Source: Pelomyxa schiedti (lineage: Eukaryota > Evosea > Pelobiontida > Pelomyxidae). From it: a DNA stretch of 64,000 nucleotides. The notes below the pieces were generated by a model. That model searched no databases. It was not told where the DNA came from and saw nothing but the letters and a program-made list of their open reading frames with translations. The stretch spans positions 1 through 64,000 of the forward strand of contig JAHLWZ010000817.1 of assembly GCA_020536535.1 (NCBI GenBank), given 5' to 3'. Positions within the stretch are counted from its first letter, which is position 1. The number at the start of each line of letters is the position of its first letter. Positions 1 through 11,193 of this stretch are shown here, one piece after another. The position numbers and the translations under genes were made by a program.

Positions 1-1345
1 CTCAGAAACTTCTCCATTCTAATGGTGCCTGCCGTTTGGATATGGACCTTGCCACTTCCCCAATAGGATGCCATTTCTTCCGTCTTCAGAAGCATGAATT
101 GTTGAGCACTAATATGCGGCCACTGAATCTGGGTCTTTTCTTATTGCATGGGATTTGTTTCAACAGATGCATTACTCCTTCACATACTGCAGTACCGAAT
201 TGAGAGTAATCCCACACCAGTACTTCGATGTCTTCTGGCAATGGAGCCTTTTGAAAAAGACTTTAAAAAGAGAAGTACAAAGGACACTGAAGAAATCAAG
301 GTGCGCCAAGAAGAAAGGGGCTTCTCCCCCCGGCTCCATCCAAACTCTTCCAGACACATAAATTGAAAGGCCCTCACTCCGTGCCAATTTCTCAATGCCA
401 CAAACTGGCAGTTTCTGATTCTCTACCTTGGGGGAAAGTTTATAGTGGAAGCTGCATCATTAGAGGAGTCCTCACTTGCTAAATGGATTGAAAGTGCCAA
501 TACATCCCTGAAAAAGGTCAAAGGGAAGGACTACGTAGTAGATCAAAACAAGGCCACACACCAACTAGAAGTGCAGATTGTGCACCTTGGAACTGGGAGA
601 ATCATGCATGGTTCTAGGTGGTCGCGTACATGAATTCGTGGAAGCAAGGGAAGGACTATTGCCACAGGACCAAAGCTACACTATTGCGTCAATATACCTT
701 CTTTGGCGGCGTATCTTCAGCCTTACTGGCACAGCTGGAGAGCCAGCGGAAAGAAATGAAGTGCAGGAGATTTACAAAGTAGACTTGTTCGATGTTCCAC
801 AAGGATTTTTCACACATCTGAGAAACACAGGGAAGCCATTCTGGAGTCCATTTCTGCAGTCTCAGAGAAGAAGCATACTTATACTGTTTTTATCAATTTC
901 TGAAAGTGAGGAATTTTCAAGGCTTTTGTATTCAAAGGGGATTGATTACCCACTCGTTACTCAATGAAATGCAGAGAGAAGATGAAGACTACATTGTATT
1001 TAAGGCTGGCCAACCAGGTGCCGTAACGGTTGCCACTAATACAGCAGGTCGTGGTACCGATATAATCCTGAGCCCTGAAGTGAAAAAACAATTCAGGGTT
1101 GCACTGTGTGTTCACTTTCTTCCCTCAAAATTTTCAGATTTTGGTGTCTGAAATCAAGAGCAAACCTCTCTGAGATTTCAGTAGAGTAGTTATACCAACT
1201 AAGGAGTCTAGAAGTGCAATCTCAGTCAGCATCATTGCTGGATCTTCTTCCACAACTAACAGACATCAAATCTTGGAGTGAAGAGAAGTTTTCCAACAAG
1301 TGCTTTTCAAAAGTTGCTCAAGTCAGCACTCTGAATCAGAGTGCC
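1..1345 (+). pseudogene. Broken SecA-like (preprotein translocase ATPase) sequence
   Basis: SecA is the bacterial or plastid ATPase that pushes preproteins through SecYEG; SecA-like proteins also occur scattered in protists. Three SecA blocks are visible on this strand. Around 515-625 is a cross-linking-domain-like stretch (KDYVVDQ...TGRIMHGSRWS) that continues one frame over as HEFVEAREG and SLTGTAGEP near 640-740. At 985-1075 lies the motif VI region ([16 protein letters not shown]). The blocks are in order, but the frame changes near 625, 805, 895 and 960, and I find no GT-AG introns that repair this. The N-terminal part is outside the window or unrecognisable. A possible tail exon lies at 1209-1353. 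The neighbouring genes have better-preserved frames, so I call this a decayed gene; uncorrected assembly indels are the alternative. Confidence 0.6.
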
Positions 1346-1875
1346 CAATTTCAGGTAAATGGAACTATATGACAGTCAGAACAGTGGCTGCTCCTTCATT
1401 CACAGGCAATCGGCTGCTCAATTCCTCACAAACTTCTGCCTTTTGACAGAGGTTCATGAAAAACAACCAAAATCCACCCCTGAAACCAATAAGTCCCTCA
1501 GTTATTTGGATGACACCCTTTTGCTTGTCCAGGTTTTTTTCTTGGAAAACCAGCTGGAAGTGGCAGCTTGGTTAGTGTGGTTGTGGGGGAAATAAGGTGT
1601 AGACTGGTGCTGGCTGTGCATGTGGCATCTGATGTGGCATTTTGGGTAAAAAACAAGTGAGTGACAGCCCTTGGGTCACAGTCCACTTGTTCTTGTCAAC
1701 TTAACTCAGGACCCAGCAAAGGTAACAATATTGGTGCTGCTGGAGCAGCCACAATTGCATCACTCGTTCCCTCCTTTTTCCTATCAGACCTACACAAATG
1801 CGGCACAGCCGACCACTGCCGTACACCATCATCACATGCAGTAACAGGAAAATCTAAAGTTTGAAACCCAAAAAA
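1346..1875. other. Intergenic stretch, no gene seen
   Basis: This segment lies between the SecA-like remnant and the AN1 gene. Only short open frames occur, without recognisable motifs or consistent splice signals. It may hold the rest of the degraded SecA-like gene and the promoter of the AN1 gene. Confidence 0.4.
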
Positions 1876-3134
1876 ATGTCAATGCTGACGGGGATCGGAG
1901 CACACTGCAGCTTGTGTGGGAGACTGGATTTCTTGCCATTCACGTGCGAAGCATGCAACAAACAATTTTGTGCAGAGCACAAGATCCACCCGACGTGTTC
2001 CGTGCTGCCAAATGTTGGTGCATGTATCACTCACGCATTCGTTTTGTTCTTTTTTTTTTTTTTTTTTAAAAGGAAAAAGCTGTGTTATTTGATAGACTAA
2101 GAGCGGTGTAGAAAGTGGTTGCTGAGTGCCCATTGTGCAATTCGGTTGTTCCAGTTTTAGAAGGTGAGGATCCTAACAAAAAGGTGCTTTTTCATATATA
2201 TTTCCCTCTGCTTGGCAGAAGACACTAGTGAGGGAAGAGCACTTACCTTGCCGTTGATGACTTACCCAGGTTAATGAGCACATAGAACAAGGTTGCCACC
2301 GTGACGCCCCCAAGCCCAGTTCATATCATGCCTGCTGTGTAAGGGGTTGCACCCAAACAGAGCTCGTTCCCGTAACTTGTCCACAGTGTAATCTCAATTT
2401 TTGTTTCAGGTAGTAAAGACAGCATACTCCCTATTAAAATACATTACCATCAGCTCTAACTCGTCCCACAGACATCGACATGGTTGGGATCACAACTGCT
2501 CTGGAAAGTCTTCTGGTTCAACCACAACACGTCCTACCCACACTGCAGTGACACCTAAGCCTACACCCACCCTCTCGACTCCAACAGCAGCTTCCTCCAC
2601 CACTGCATCAGCCTCAGTTATACCAAAACAACCTGAATCTGTCCGGAGACTTCAGACACTACAGAGTGAAAACCAGAAGAGAAGTAACAATAGTGTTGCC
2701 AAAAAGGTACCCTCCCCCTAAAAAGCCATTCCAATTAAGTGACAAAACCTAGGTAGCCCTAATGAAATTGAAACAACATGCTCGTGGTGATCAAAACGTT
2801 CCTTCCGAGAGGCGTTTCTATGTCGAAGTTGTTTTTCCTTTCTCAAGCAATCTCCCAACCGCCTACTGTTTCTTTGATCAATCCTGGCCACTTGGAAAAG
2901 GTTGTCTCTCCATTACCATGCGCATTCCAACCTTCTACAGTTCTGGATAAAATTGCTGAGTACGGGAACATTCCCAACCACAACGACCAGCTTGACAGCC
3001 CCAAGTTGATGCTGATATGCCTCAAAACAGGAATACCCCTGCACCTCCCCAGTTCCCTTGCAGAGACTCAGGCCGAAGGCATTCTTGCTTCGGGGGATGC
3101 TGTATTACTTGAAACCTCTGACGCCCTATTGTAA
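1876..3134 (+). CDS. AN1-type zinc-finger protein (ZFAND1/ZFAND2-like)
   Basis: Two AN1 zinc fingers are encoded in separate exons. The first follows the start at MSMLTGIGAHC, with the pattern C-x2-C, FLPFTCEAC, QFCAEH and a later CPLC. The second reads GCTQTELVPVTCPQC then NFCFRHRHGWDHNC across an intron at about 2408-2470. A Ser/Thr/Pro linker follows (2500-2710). The C-terminal domain contains FLPRGVSMSKLFF, then DQSWPLGK joined by splicing to VLDKIAEYG, and ends with a dosage-type strand motif (EGILASGDAVLLE). This matches the C-terminal ubiquitin-like module of ZFAND1, which links the proteasome and p97/Cdc48 to stress granules. At least five short introns are needed. The product is likely cytosolic and involved in ubiquitin-proteasome stress responses; the choice between ZFAND1 and ZFAND2 is less certain. 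Confidence 0.8.
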
Positions 3135-3211
3135 ATAATACAACTGTTGCTCGAACTACTCAATTGAAAAAAACAGAGATTCCTTCCAAGAGGGAGTTAC
3201 TTCCTTGTTGT

Positions 3212-5648
3212 TTAAGTGATGTGGGCAAGAAGGTATGTGGCTATATGAGCTGTGTCACTGCAATTGTGCTCGTGGGCTGCCTGTTGTAGGTGCTGTATAA
3301 TGGACTCCACATTACTTCCTTCGTTATGCAGCATGATATTGGCTGCTACGAGGTGTGCCGCGCAGTTGCTGGGAGAAAGAAGCGCCGCTTTTTCAGCAAG
3401 TAGGACACTTTCAGGTTGTCCTTGTTCAGAGAGAATGATGGCGGCGTTGAGATAGTACACTGAAGCTAGTTCGGGTTCACCTGTGTTTTCCCGTATCTCA
3501 GCAATTCCAAGAATGGATGGAACATGACTGGGATTTTGCTCCAGGTTGCCCCTAAAAAGTGGTTGGAGTTTTTTAAAGATAAAGGTAGAGAAATACCCAT
3601 AAATTGTTTTTAGAGCCTCTGCGGCCATCGATTTAGTTTCAGGACAATCAAAGCCCCTCTTTATCAATTCGAGTCCCTCCACAACTTGACCACTTCGGAG
3701 ACGTGAAACACCAATCTAAAGCCAAGTTACTCAACAACTCTCAACTACAAGAAAACCTACAGAGTAGTACACTTCACAATACAATGGCTCTACATGTTTT
3801 AGTGAAAAGGAAAAAGAGTGATTGATAATAACCAATCTCGAGGGCTCTCTCGTTGTATTTGATGGCTAAAGAATATTCTTCTTTTTCAAAAGCATGTCGT
3901 CCCAGAATAAAATGTACTTTCGCGCTGTTTGGGCATACTTCAAGAGCCTTTGCAAAGAGAGTAGCATCATTGTTCCAGGTGTCATTATACTGCAATGTGG
4001 TAATACCATAGAAGCTTAAAAGCAAAACAATAGAAAGAACTTCTAATAGACGAAACAGCTACCAAAATAAGTTCCAACATCAACCGCTAGGGAAAAAGTA
4101 CCTTAGAAAAAGAAAAGCTGCTAGATTTATTCCAACAATAAGAAAATAACTTTGAAGCAGCAACACAAAAGGAAATGGAGGGTAGATATAACAATCTTTC
4201 TCCGATAAATGTTCCAGGAAAGAAGAGTATATTCTACCCGATTTTATCAGAAGTGAGTTGAGAGGATTGGGACACACTGAAGCAGGGAAAAAAAACGTGC
4301 AGAACCAAGCCAACAGTAGAAGCCAAACTCGTCCGTGCTCCAGCTTTCGAAGGCAGATAAGAGTTGTAATGATTGCAAATGAATAGATTCCTACTGAAAT
4401 TATATTTTTCACATCCAACCTGATTTTCAGTGAGATGAAGCAAAAACAAAAAGACACAAAAACCATGTATCCACAAGGGGCAGACAGTTAAAACTGTAGT
4501 CAGGTGAGAGTTTCAAAGGGAGAACCAACAATTGGAGATATTTCGAATGAAGAAGGCCAATATTAAGCCAAAGGGTGCTGCCAGAAAGTGTGATCAGGGG
4601 ATTTTCCAGGTGCCTGAGGTTGTTGGGTGCCATGAAAAGCGTAACTGATCTACAGACATCCAGATATTTAGGAGCAGTCCCAACTAAAAATCGACACACT
4701 TCCGTAAAATTAAAAGCATGAGACCCCAAATTGAGCAAGTAAAACATCTGCACACGAAGCAAAAAACAGCGTAACCCGAGTTGGAGTGAGTGAAAGTCTC
4801 CAGAAGGTCATAGCACAACTACTGGGGTTTACAGAGTAAGGAAGGGGCTGGTAAGGAAATTGAACACACCAGGAACGGAAGCACGGAAAGACCAGTCTCT
4901 TTAGAGAAAAAAGCGGCACTGCAGAGCACCATAGATATCATAAACCATCCACACCCTCTGATCCCCGGTTTTGTGCATTTCTCGTAGGTGAAGAAGGACA
5001 ACAGGCAGAACAAAGCGCAGAGTATCTCTGCACGCCCCACAATTCCTGAAACCGCTTCCACATGAATTGGATGTGCAGAAAACAGTACAGCAGACAGAAA
5101 TGCGGTGAGAGAATCGCCTGGGAACATGTATAGACTAAAAAGGTAAACCTTTTCGAATAAGGAAAAAATGTAATGTGAAAAAGTTCGTACAGTTATACAG
5201 ACTAGGGCGTGAAACATCACATTCCAAAAACGAAAGGTAGATGAAGCTTGCGGTGGAGTGTTAAGGTTTGTCCCATCTTCATTAGAATCAGCAACGAATT
5301 TATCATAAAAAAGTCTGGTGAGCTTAAAACTGAGCACAGTGACAGGTCTGAAGCTTTTGTGTGAAGAGTTGGAAGCAATATCTACAGGCAATAGATAAAG
5401 GTGAGTAAGCATGAAAGTAACAAAGTGAACTACCGTTCCCCCAAAAATCGTGATGCAGAAGGTGATAATAAGGTGTGCTCGGCACCACATCCAAATTTCG
5501 TTCTATTGCTGCATGATCATCAAAGCAAAATTGTCCATGCACAGCATTGCTGAACCATACGCCAACAGAAACGCACACCTTGACTAACTAAGCACGAGGA
5601 TCTTTTTACACAGAACAAACCAAAGACAACAATAGCCCATGTATCCAT
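3212..5648 (-). CDS. TMTC-like membrane protein with TPR tail (putative protein O-mannosyltransferase)
   Basis: The order of motifs matches TMTC proteins, multi-spanning ER membrane enzymes that O-mannosylate cadherin-type substrates in animals. The start exon (MDTWAIVVFGLFC) is a hydrophobic anchor and is followed by a 31-bp intron (5579-5609). Next come FDDHAAIERNLDV and HDFWG, the KSFRPVTVLSFKL motif, and the luminal motif FSAHPIHVEAVSGIVGRAE with further hydrophobic segments. The acidic FDDxxAI site near the N-terminus is the family's proposed catalytic loop. The 3' half (4025 to 3212) encodes TPR units such as AKVHFILGRHAFEKEEYSLAIKYNERALEIG. About ten short introns are present. It is convergent with the AN1 gene, only 77 bp away. 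Substrates in this organism are unknown. Confidence 0.85.
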
Positions 5649-5879
5649 GTGTTCCCACGAGTCGGTGATTCGGTACCGCGGCCCAAGATCTGAGTCTTAC
5701 TCCCCGGCCCTCCTCCCTTCATTCCTCGATTTTTTTCCTGTTATGTCTTTTTTTTTCCCTCGTTTAAACGATGCCGACCTCTTCTCGTAAGGTGTCATCA
5801 CAAAAAAATGGGTGGTGATTGAGGAGTGTCCTCTCTTTGTGCACATGTGTCCCACAATGAGAGCCAAGGTCACTCAAGG

Positions 5880-6362
5880 TCACTCACTGTGATGAACTGG
5901 GGGGCCAATGTGGAATGGGTACAACACATCAACCAAACTGGGCCTCCTTGTGCCGCTGTTTGTGGCACGTGACCGTCCAACAGCCAGTGCTGCCAACACG
6001 ACCGCAGGCACCCAGCCGTAGTAAAAGGCAGATCCAGCGACGCGTCTCACACGCGGGAGCATACTCAGAACCAGAGATCTGTACGAGGTAGTCAGATGTG
6101 TCGTCGGTGCAGTCGTCGTAGTTGTTGCTGCCGCTGCTGTTGTTGCTGTTGTCGTTGTACTCGCGGCCCTCGTCATGACCACACTCGGGGAAGGTGAAGG
6201 AGAACGTGACAACGGAGTCGGTTCGGGTGTTGGTGATCTCGCCCATAATCGCGTCGGTGACCACGACCGCAGGCGTGCCCCCGTCGCTTGCACGTTGTCT
6301 GGCAGTTGCAATGACATCACTTTATTCCACGCCGACCGGTACCACGTCTCCTCCGAGGCCAT
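5880..6362 (-). CDS. Small Ser/Thr-rich protein with one C-terminal membrane segment, possibly Tom7-like
   Basis: A single-exon frame of 160 residues begins MASEETWYRSAWNKVMSL. The first two thirds are rich in Arg/Ser/Pro and then Thr/Ala repeats (about residues 45-90). The C-terminus holds one hydrophobic segment, GSAFYYGWVPAVVLAALAVG, followed by basic residues and RPSLVDVLYPF. Tom7, a small subunit of the mitochondrial outer-membrane import complex, has a comparable layout: basic residues, one helix with a G-[WF]-[IV]-P motif, and a short tail. Tom7 is usually under 80 residues, so this would be a strongly extended version. The similarity is short, and an ordinary tail-anchored protein is equally possible. 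The upstream in-frame Met was rejected because it would include a poly-Lys stretch encoded by a T-rich tract that looks like 5' UTR. Confidence 0.45.
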   Translation of the reverse strand: MASEETWYRSAWNKVMSLQLPDNVQATGARLRSWSPTRLWARSPTPEPTPLSRSPSPSPSVVMTRAASTTTTATTAAAATTTTTAPTTHLTTSYRSLVLSMLPRVRRVAGSAFYYGWVPAVVLAALAVGRSRATNSGTRRPSLVDVLYPFHIGPPVHHSE

Positions 6363-6583
6363 TTCTCCTGTTTTTTTCTTTTCGATTATTAGAAAAGATG
6401 ATAGAACGCAGATGGTTTCTATTTCGGAAAGGGCAGTTGCACCGCCGGATTTGTTTACCTCACTCCAATTAAGAAGAAGCATTTAATTTTTTTCCTTTTT
6501 TTTCCAGTTCGACAAGCACACACCTTCGTTCGGGTGCTCTCTTTTCCGCGCGTCACCGCATTTTTTTTTCTCGCCACAAGAGA

Positions 6584-7483
6584 ATGCACATCCCATCCAA
6601 ACAGCGCCATGACGTTTACATGGCCCTCTTCCAAGGTAAACAACAAAAAACCGCGTTTTTTTTTTTTTCGAAACGCGTTTCGAAAACAAACCGTTTTGCG
6701 TCTTCGCTTGATCGTGTCGTGTTTTTTTTTTCCCTATGTTTTGTGTTTTAAAGGGGGTAGTGTATTGATTTTGGTGGACAGACGGCGTGTTCTTGGCCAA
6801 GAAAGATTTCTTCGGCAAGCACTACATCATGCCCATCAACAACTTGTTCGTAATCAAGATCATGCAATCACTCAAGTCCCGCAACTACGTCACCGAAAAC
6901 TTCAACTGGCAGTGGTTCTACTGGTATCTGACCAACGATGGAATTAACTACTTGCGCAACTACCTTAACATTCCTGACGATGTCATGCCAAACACCCTCA
7001 AGAAACCAACGTAAGTCCTTCTTCCCCATACTACATGTAAAATTAGTTAGTAATATTGCTTTTGCTTTTCCCCAACACCAATACTCACAATTCCCACAGA
7101 CGCAGATTGGACAGACCCGAGAGAGGTGAACGCGGTGATAGAGACCGTGGTGACAGAGACCGCGGTGAGGGCAGGGGATACCGCAGGCCCTATGGAGCAC
7201 CTGGGTCTGACAGGTTCGGAGACAAGAAACCCGGAGCCACCCCAGACTTCGCCCCAACTTACGTAAGTAACCAGTCCTAGCCGCACCCTCAAAACCGCCG
7301 CATCGCAACCGCTTTCCTTAATTCTCGTACCCCTCACAACACCCATTTAACCCAAACAAACACAAACAGCGTGGAGCCACAGGAATGGGAATGGGACGCG
7401 GCCGTGGAATGGGCGCCCCACGAACACCAGGAATGGGAATGGGCCGTGGTGCTGCTCCCCCACCCCCAGCAGACAAATCCTAA
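6584..7483 (+). CDS. RPS10: 40S ribosomal protein eS10
   Basis: Four exons close perfectly: 6584-6635, 6782-7010, 7100-7262 and 7370-7483, giving 185 residues. The N-terminus MHIPSKQRHDVYMALFQ joins to DGVFLAKKDFF, then NLFVIKIMQSLKSRNYV and FNWQWFYWYLTNDGI, which is the conserved winged-helix body of eS10 (plectin/S10 domain). eS10 sits on the small-subunit head near the mRNA entry side. The C-terminus is an Arg/Gly/Asp-rich tail with RGxG repeats, as in other eukaryotes, here longer and Met/Gly rich, ending APPPPADKS. Introns are 146, 89 and 107 bp. A pyrimidine-rich stretch with CTCTTTTCC lies just upstream, reminiscent of translation-linked promoter tracts. This gene is the best evidence that the window is nuclear DNA with short introns. 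Confidence 0.97.
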
Positions 7484-7659
7484 ATACAAGTAGTTCATTG
7501 TCCTTGCCTCTTTCTATCCACTTATTTTGGAGACGTTCTTTGTCCCCTGAGAAGCCCTTTTTTTTTTTCTTTCCACACAACACTCCCTTTTGGCTCTCAA
7601 AACTATCTAAAAAAAAAATCGTACTTTTCAAATTCATCGTTTTGGCAAGTCGAGGCTGG

Positions 7660-9241
7660 ATGGGTGGCACTCAAAGCACTACGACGACGGCTGCACCCGT
7701 CGCGCGACCGGTCCAACTTGGAGGAGGCTCCTCGGTCTCGGGTGGCGCCCCGGCCACCGGCGGCGGTGCACGGCAACCAAACCAAGTTGGGGGGTGCGGC
7801 GCGGCCGCGCCTGCGTTGCTGGGACAAGCGGGCGACGACAAGGCTGCGACAACAAGCGGCAACAACGGCGTCGACGGCTCCGAGTGGTTTCGCTTCTTTG
7901 AGGAGCAGGCGCTGACGGTCGCGTGTGCTAGAGGCCGGGAAGGGAATGATGGGAAGGCTGCTGCCGCCGCCGCGGAGAAGCGTAAGGGGATCGTGGGTGG
8001 CCTGCCCGGGATTATGGGAACCGCGCCGGGGCTTGGGGATTTGCCGGTGGAGGCGCTGGCCGAGATTGTGGGATGCGCTTGGCCGTCTGTGCCGTGTTGG
8101 TGTCATTCTTCTTTTCATTCGATTATTGCATATCTTCCATACAATCAGTATCCGACTCACTTTTTTAGGTATTGTTCTTGCCGGTGGTATTTTCGATAGG
8201 TCAATTGGACCCACTAACAGTGCTGTGGCCTTTCATCCTTTAAAGCACAAATGGGCACGCCTGCCCCCAATGACGAGGGCAAGGCAGGATGCCAGTGCAT
8301 GTGTGGTCAGAAATACACGGCTATATGTCACAGGCGGCTCAAACTCAGAGACCCCTTCCATGAATTCTTTAGATGTATTTGACTCCCACAGAATATGCTG
8401 GCAATTGCCACCTGGTGAGGAATCCGCTGTGTCCTGGTCTCGCATGTGCTGGCCCAGGTGTAACCATACCGCTGTTTCTGTCGGTGACTGCATATATGTC
8501 TTTGGCGGAGATGTGCCTGGGGAGATAATGAGTAGTGAATCTTCGTCCACGGCCGAATTCCTGGATACCAGAGAGTCACAGTGGAGGGTGTTGCCGTCAA
8601 TGCCTGTTCCTAGACGAAATGCTTCTGGATTCTCTGTTGATGATTCTTATGTATGTATCTCCGGCGGATTGTTTGGAGGACATCTAGGGTACACCGTTCG
8701 CAGCTGCGATACATTTGATAGAAGGGCAAACTGCTGGCTTCCAGGGTGCAATACTTCACAAATGCCAGACTCTTGCTCAAGGCACTCGGCAGTTGTGCTG
8801 GGCGAAGAAAAATCCGTACTCGTTGGGTCCGATTCCCATCCAGAAATGAATGTTGCAGCTATCTCCTCAAAACAGGCCAATGACTTGCACACAAAAAGGG
8901 TTCTTGTACTTGGTGGTGTAGGACCCTACTGCAACGCAAATACCCGGATATTTCAGTGCATGTTAAGTAAGACAAACGAGCCCTCAGGGAGATACCGAAA
9001 TCAGAGCTGGAGCTATCACAAAGCCACGCTGCCCCCCCTGTTATGGCATCAACATAGCACTGCCGTAGCGGTGGCTAACACTGTCTATATCTTCAGCGCC
9101 GAAGAGGAAGTTCCATTTGGCAACAATAACAAAACAGTCCATGTGTGGGATACTGACACTGATGTGTGGCAACATTTTCCCATGTACCTTAATAAATCCT
9201 GGAAAAACGGAGTGGCAGCCGTAGTCCATTCCCGTTGCTGA
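7660..9241 (+). CDS. Kelch-repeat protein with disordered, possibly F-box-like N-terminus
   Basis: Exon 1 (from MGGTQSTTTTAAPVARP at 7660) encodes a Gly/Ala-rich disordered region in GC-rich DNA. It ends in GDLPVEALAEIVG, which resembles the first helix of an F-box. A short intron (about 8095-8168; exact donor uncertain) leads to the kelch part: IVLAGGIFDRS, RLYVTGGSNSE, CIYVFGGDVPG, YVCISGGLFGG, KRVLVLGGVGP and TVYIFSAEEE. Each is a beta-strand with the double-Gly or its remnant, followed by spaced Tyr/Trp, so about six blades form a propeller. Kelch propellers are protein-binding modules; with an F-box they select substrates for SCF ubiquitin ligases. The stop is at 9239-9241. The propeller is clear, the F-box assignment weak. 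Confidence 0.82.
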
Positions 9242-9401
9242 GTTGACCGCACACACACACCTGTATTGTTCTGTGTGTACGTGTACTATGTCCACAATTC
9301 TCGTGAGAGAATCGGGAAAATTCCGATGTTGTACAATAGAACCATACAGGCACACTGTTGACATTCACATAATAGTAATAATAATTTGACCAGTGTTTGA
9401 C

Positions 9402-9718
9402 ATGGCACAAAAGAGCGCACTGATACTACGGCTCGAAACGCCATTGCAACCAACTCCTCAGACTGTAGACCTAGTCCGTTCCGTTGCACTCCAAGGCCTC
9501 GTTTGGAAACAAAGTAGGGAATTGTTGGTTTTTGTTGTTACTGTCTGTATGTGTTGAAGAGACTCAGGGACATACCAACAGGCCAAATTGATTTGACTGG
9601 ACTGCGAATAATGGCAGTCATCGAAGACGAAAAGGTGTCTTTTGAAGATGTAGAGCAACACCTTGAAAATATCATTCAGGGGGTTAGAGTTCACTTGGAA
9701 GCTTTCAATAAACTGTGA
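9402..9718 (+). CDS. Small protein of unknown function
   Basis: A candidate two-exon gene begins MAQKSALILRLETPLQPTP. It continues after an intron ending at 9559 with RLRDIPTGQIDLTGLRI, then an acidic helical segment (EDEKVSFEDVEQHLENII) and a stop at 9716-9718. The product would be about 85-90 residues with no family I recognise. The strongest-looking donor (GTAGGG at 9514) leaves the two exons out of phase by one base. The weaker donor GTTTGG at 9501 keeps the frame, so the exact splice is unresolved. It lies just downstream of the kelch gene. Confidence 0.4.
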
Positions 9719-9880
9719 CAGGAAATTTATTTACTTTTGGAAGGACCAGGAAGAGTGGCCGAAAAAAAAAAAATAATAAGTTTATTCACGCATTTACAAG
9801 TCATTTACAATGTATTGGCCTGGCCAATACTCGCGGTTTTTACAATCTCAAAAATGGTAAAGTCTATGTTGCATGATCGT

Positions 9881-11193
9881 CTACGAAGCTGTGAATTTGC
9901 GGAAGACTTCTAGACGAGACCCAGTGCTGGTTTCAGGTGGGTGCATGGTATTAAGTATGTTTACAGTATTCACAGCTTTTTTATTAAAAGTTAGAGGGGT
10001 TTTTCCTAGTTTGGCCGACATACGTGGGTCACCTGCGGTTGGTGTATCAACCAAGGCTGGTGTGGAGTGCGGCATGTTAAACGCCTGTCCCAAGGTTAAA
10101 TATTGTGGCTAACATCTATTGGTCTACCTGTTTTTGCTTATCTTCTTTGGTATTCTCAGGATCACCCATGTTGAATGGCTTTACATTTGTTAGAAAGAAC
10201 AGGATATGGGAAGAGTATTACTTCAGCATTTGGTAGCATGTGGATAAACCTGCACCTTGTTCCATACTTGCATGTCCCTACATACAATGTAAATTATTGA
10301 GAACCGGGATTTCTATCTATCACATACCAATGGTGTGAAAGGTTTTGCATATCTCAGTTTTGTATCTTGGATGTCGTATTACAGGGCGGAGCTCCTCCTG
10401 ACCATGTGCAAACTGGCATTTATAGCCATATCGGCAAGTTCCATTCTCTGAGAAAGATCGACAGAGTTCAGTCTTATATAGGCTGGTGGGTTCCTAAAAA
10501 AAGCCATGTTAGGTTTAACTTCATTTGAAAAAACTCGAAACCTCTGTATGTGAAGGAAATGAAGAGGGAGTCCCACTCATAAGAGATGATGGCCCACCCA
10601 ATGCAAAGTCAGCAGGGATAGATGTTGATGGAGGTGGTAGAAGCCCATCTATCTCAGGACTCTCTATACGGTATAAGACAGGGAAATATGTAATGTACTT
10701 GAAACTTACCTTGAAAGTAAGGAGGCATAAACGTAGAGCCCATATTGGCCTGGGGCCAAGACACGGCATATTGTGGTGTTGGAGCACTCTGCTGGTGGAG
10801 ATTCCGTGTATTTAAGTTTCGGCAAGGCCGTGGCGGGGTCGCTGTGCGCGGAATACTAAAATTCCACGTAGTTTCAAATGGAGTGGATTCCTGAGAAGTG
10901 CTTGACCCACACATCAAGAAGGATTCCTCCTGATTGCCAGGCATCGCCTCCGGCACCTGAAGAACCCAAGGGTGGAGAGGTGGAGGAGACTGTGACGAAA
11001 GTTGTCGCGCCGGGGTTGGCGGTGCGAGAGTGTGTCGATCTGACGCAAAAGTGCCCAGAGGGGTCCCCACCGGCAGCGTTTCCGCGACCGCTGGTAAAAG
11101 TGGGTTTTTCTCGCGAGTATGGTACAAATGAGAGATGTCGTCTGCCCTTGCGGCGTTGTTGCAAGATCCAAACCGTAGTTGTCGCGTAGACAT
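9881..11193 (-). CDS. Tandem CCCH zinc-finger RNA-binding protein (tristetraprolin/TIS11 family)
   Basis: The start at 11193 ([13 protein letters not shown]) opens a Pro/Ser/Thr-rich N-terminus. Two CCCH fingers follow across introns. The first reads [20 protein letters not shown] then CQFAHG. The 18-residue linker includes the family lead-in RYKTE before finger two. The second is [20 protein letters not shown], with an intron splitting it near 10290-10335. Spacing C-x8-C-x5-C-x3-H and the YKTE(L/I)C lead-in are diagnostic of ZFP36/TIS11 proteins, which bind AU-rich elements in mRNA 3' UTRs and recruit deadenylases. The C-terminal exon (10093-9881) is a basic/polar tail. Introns are 40-50 bp. 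The protein is cytoplasmic/nuclear and probably phospho-regulated. Confidence 0.88.

Noticed and set aside
1-1345. Bacterial contamination as the source of the SecA-like sequence
   Set aside because: The segment is broken in several frames, sits directly beside an intron-containing AN1 gene and has the same base composition, so it is more likely a nuclear remnant.
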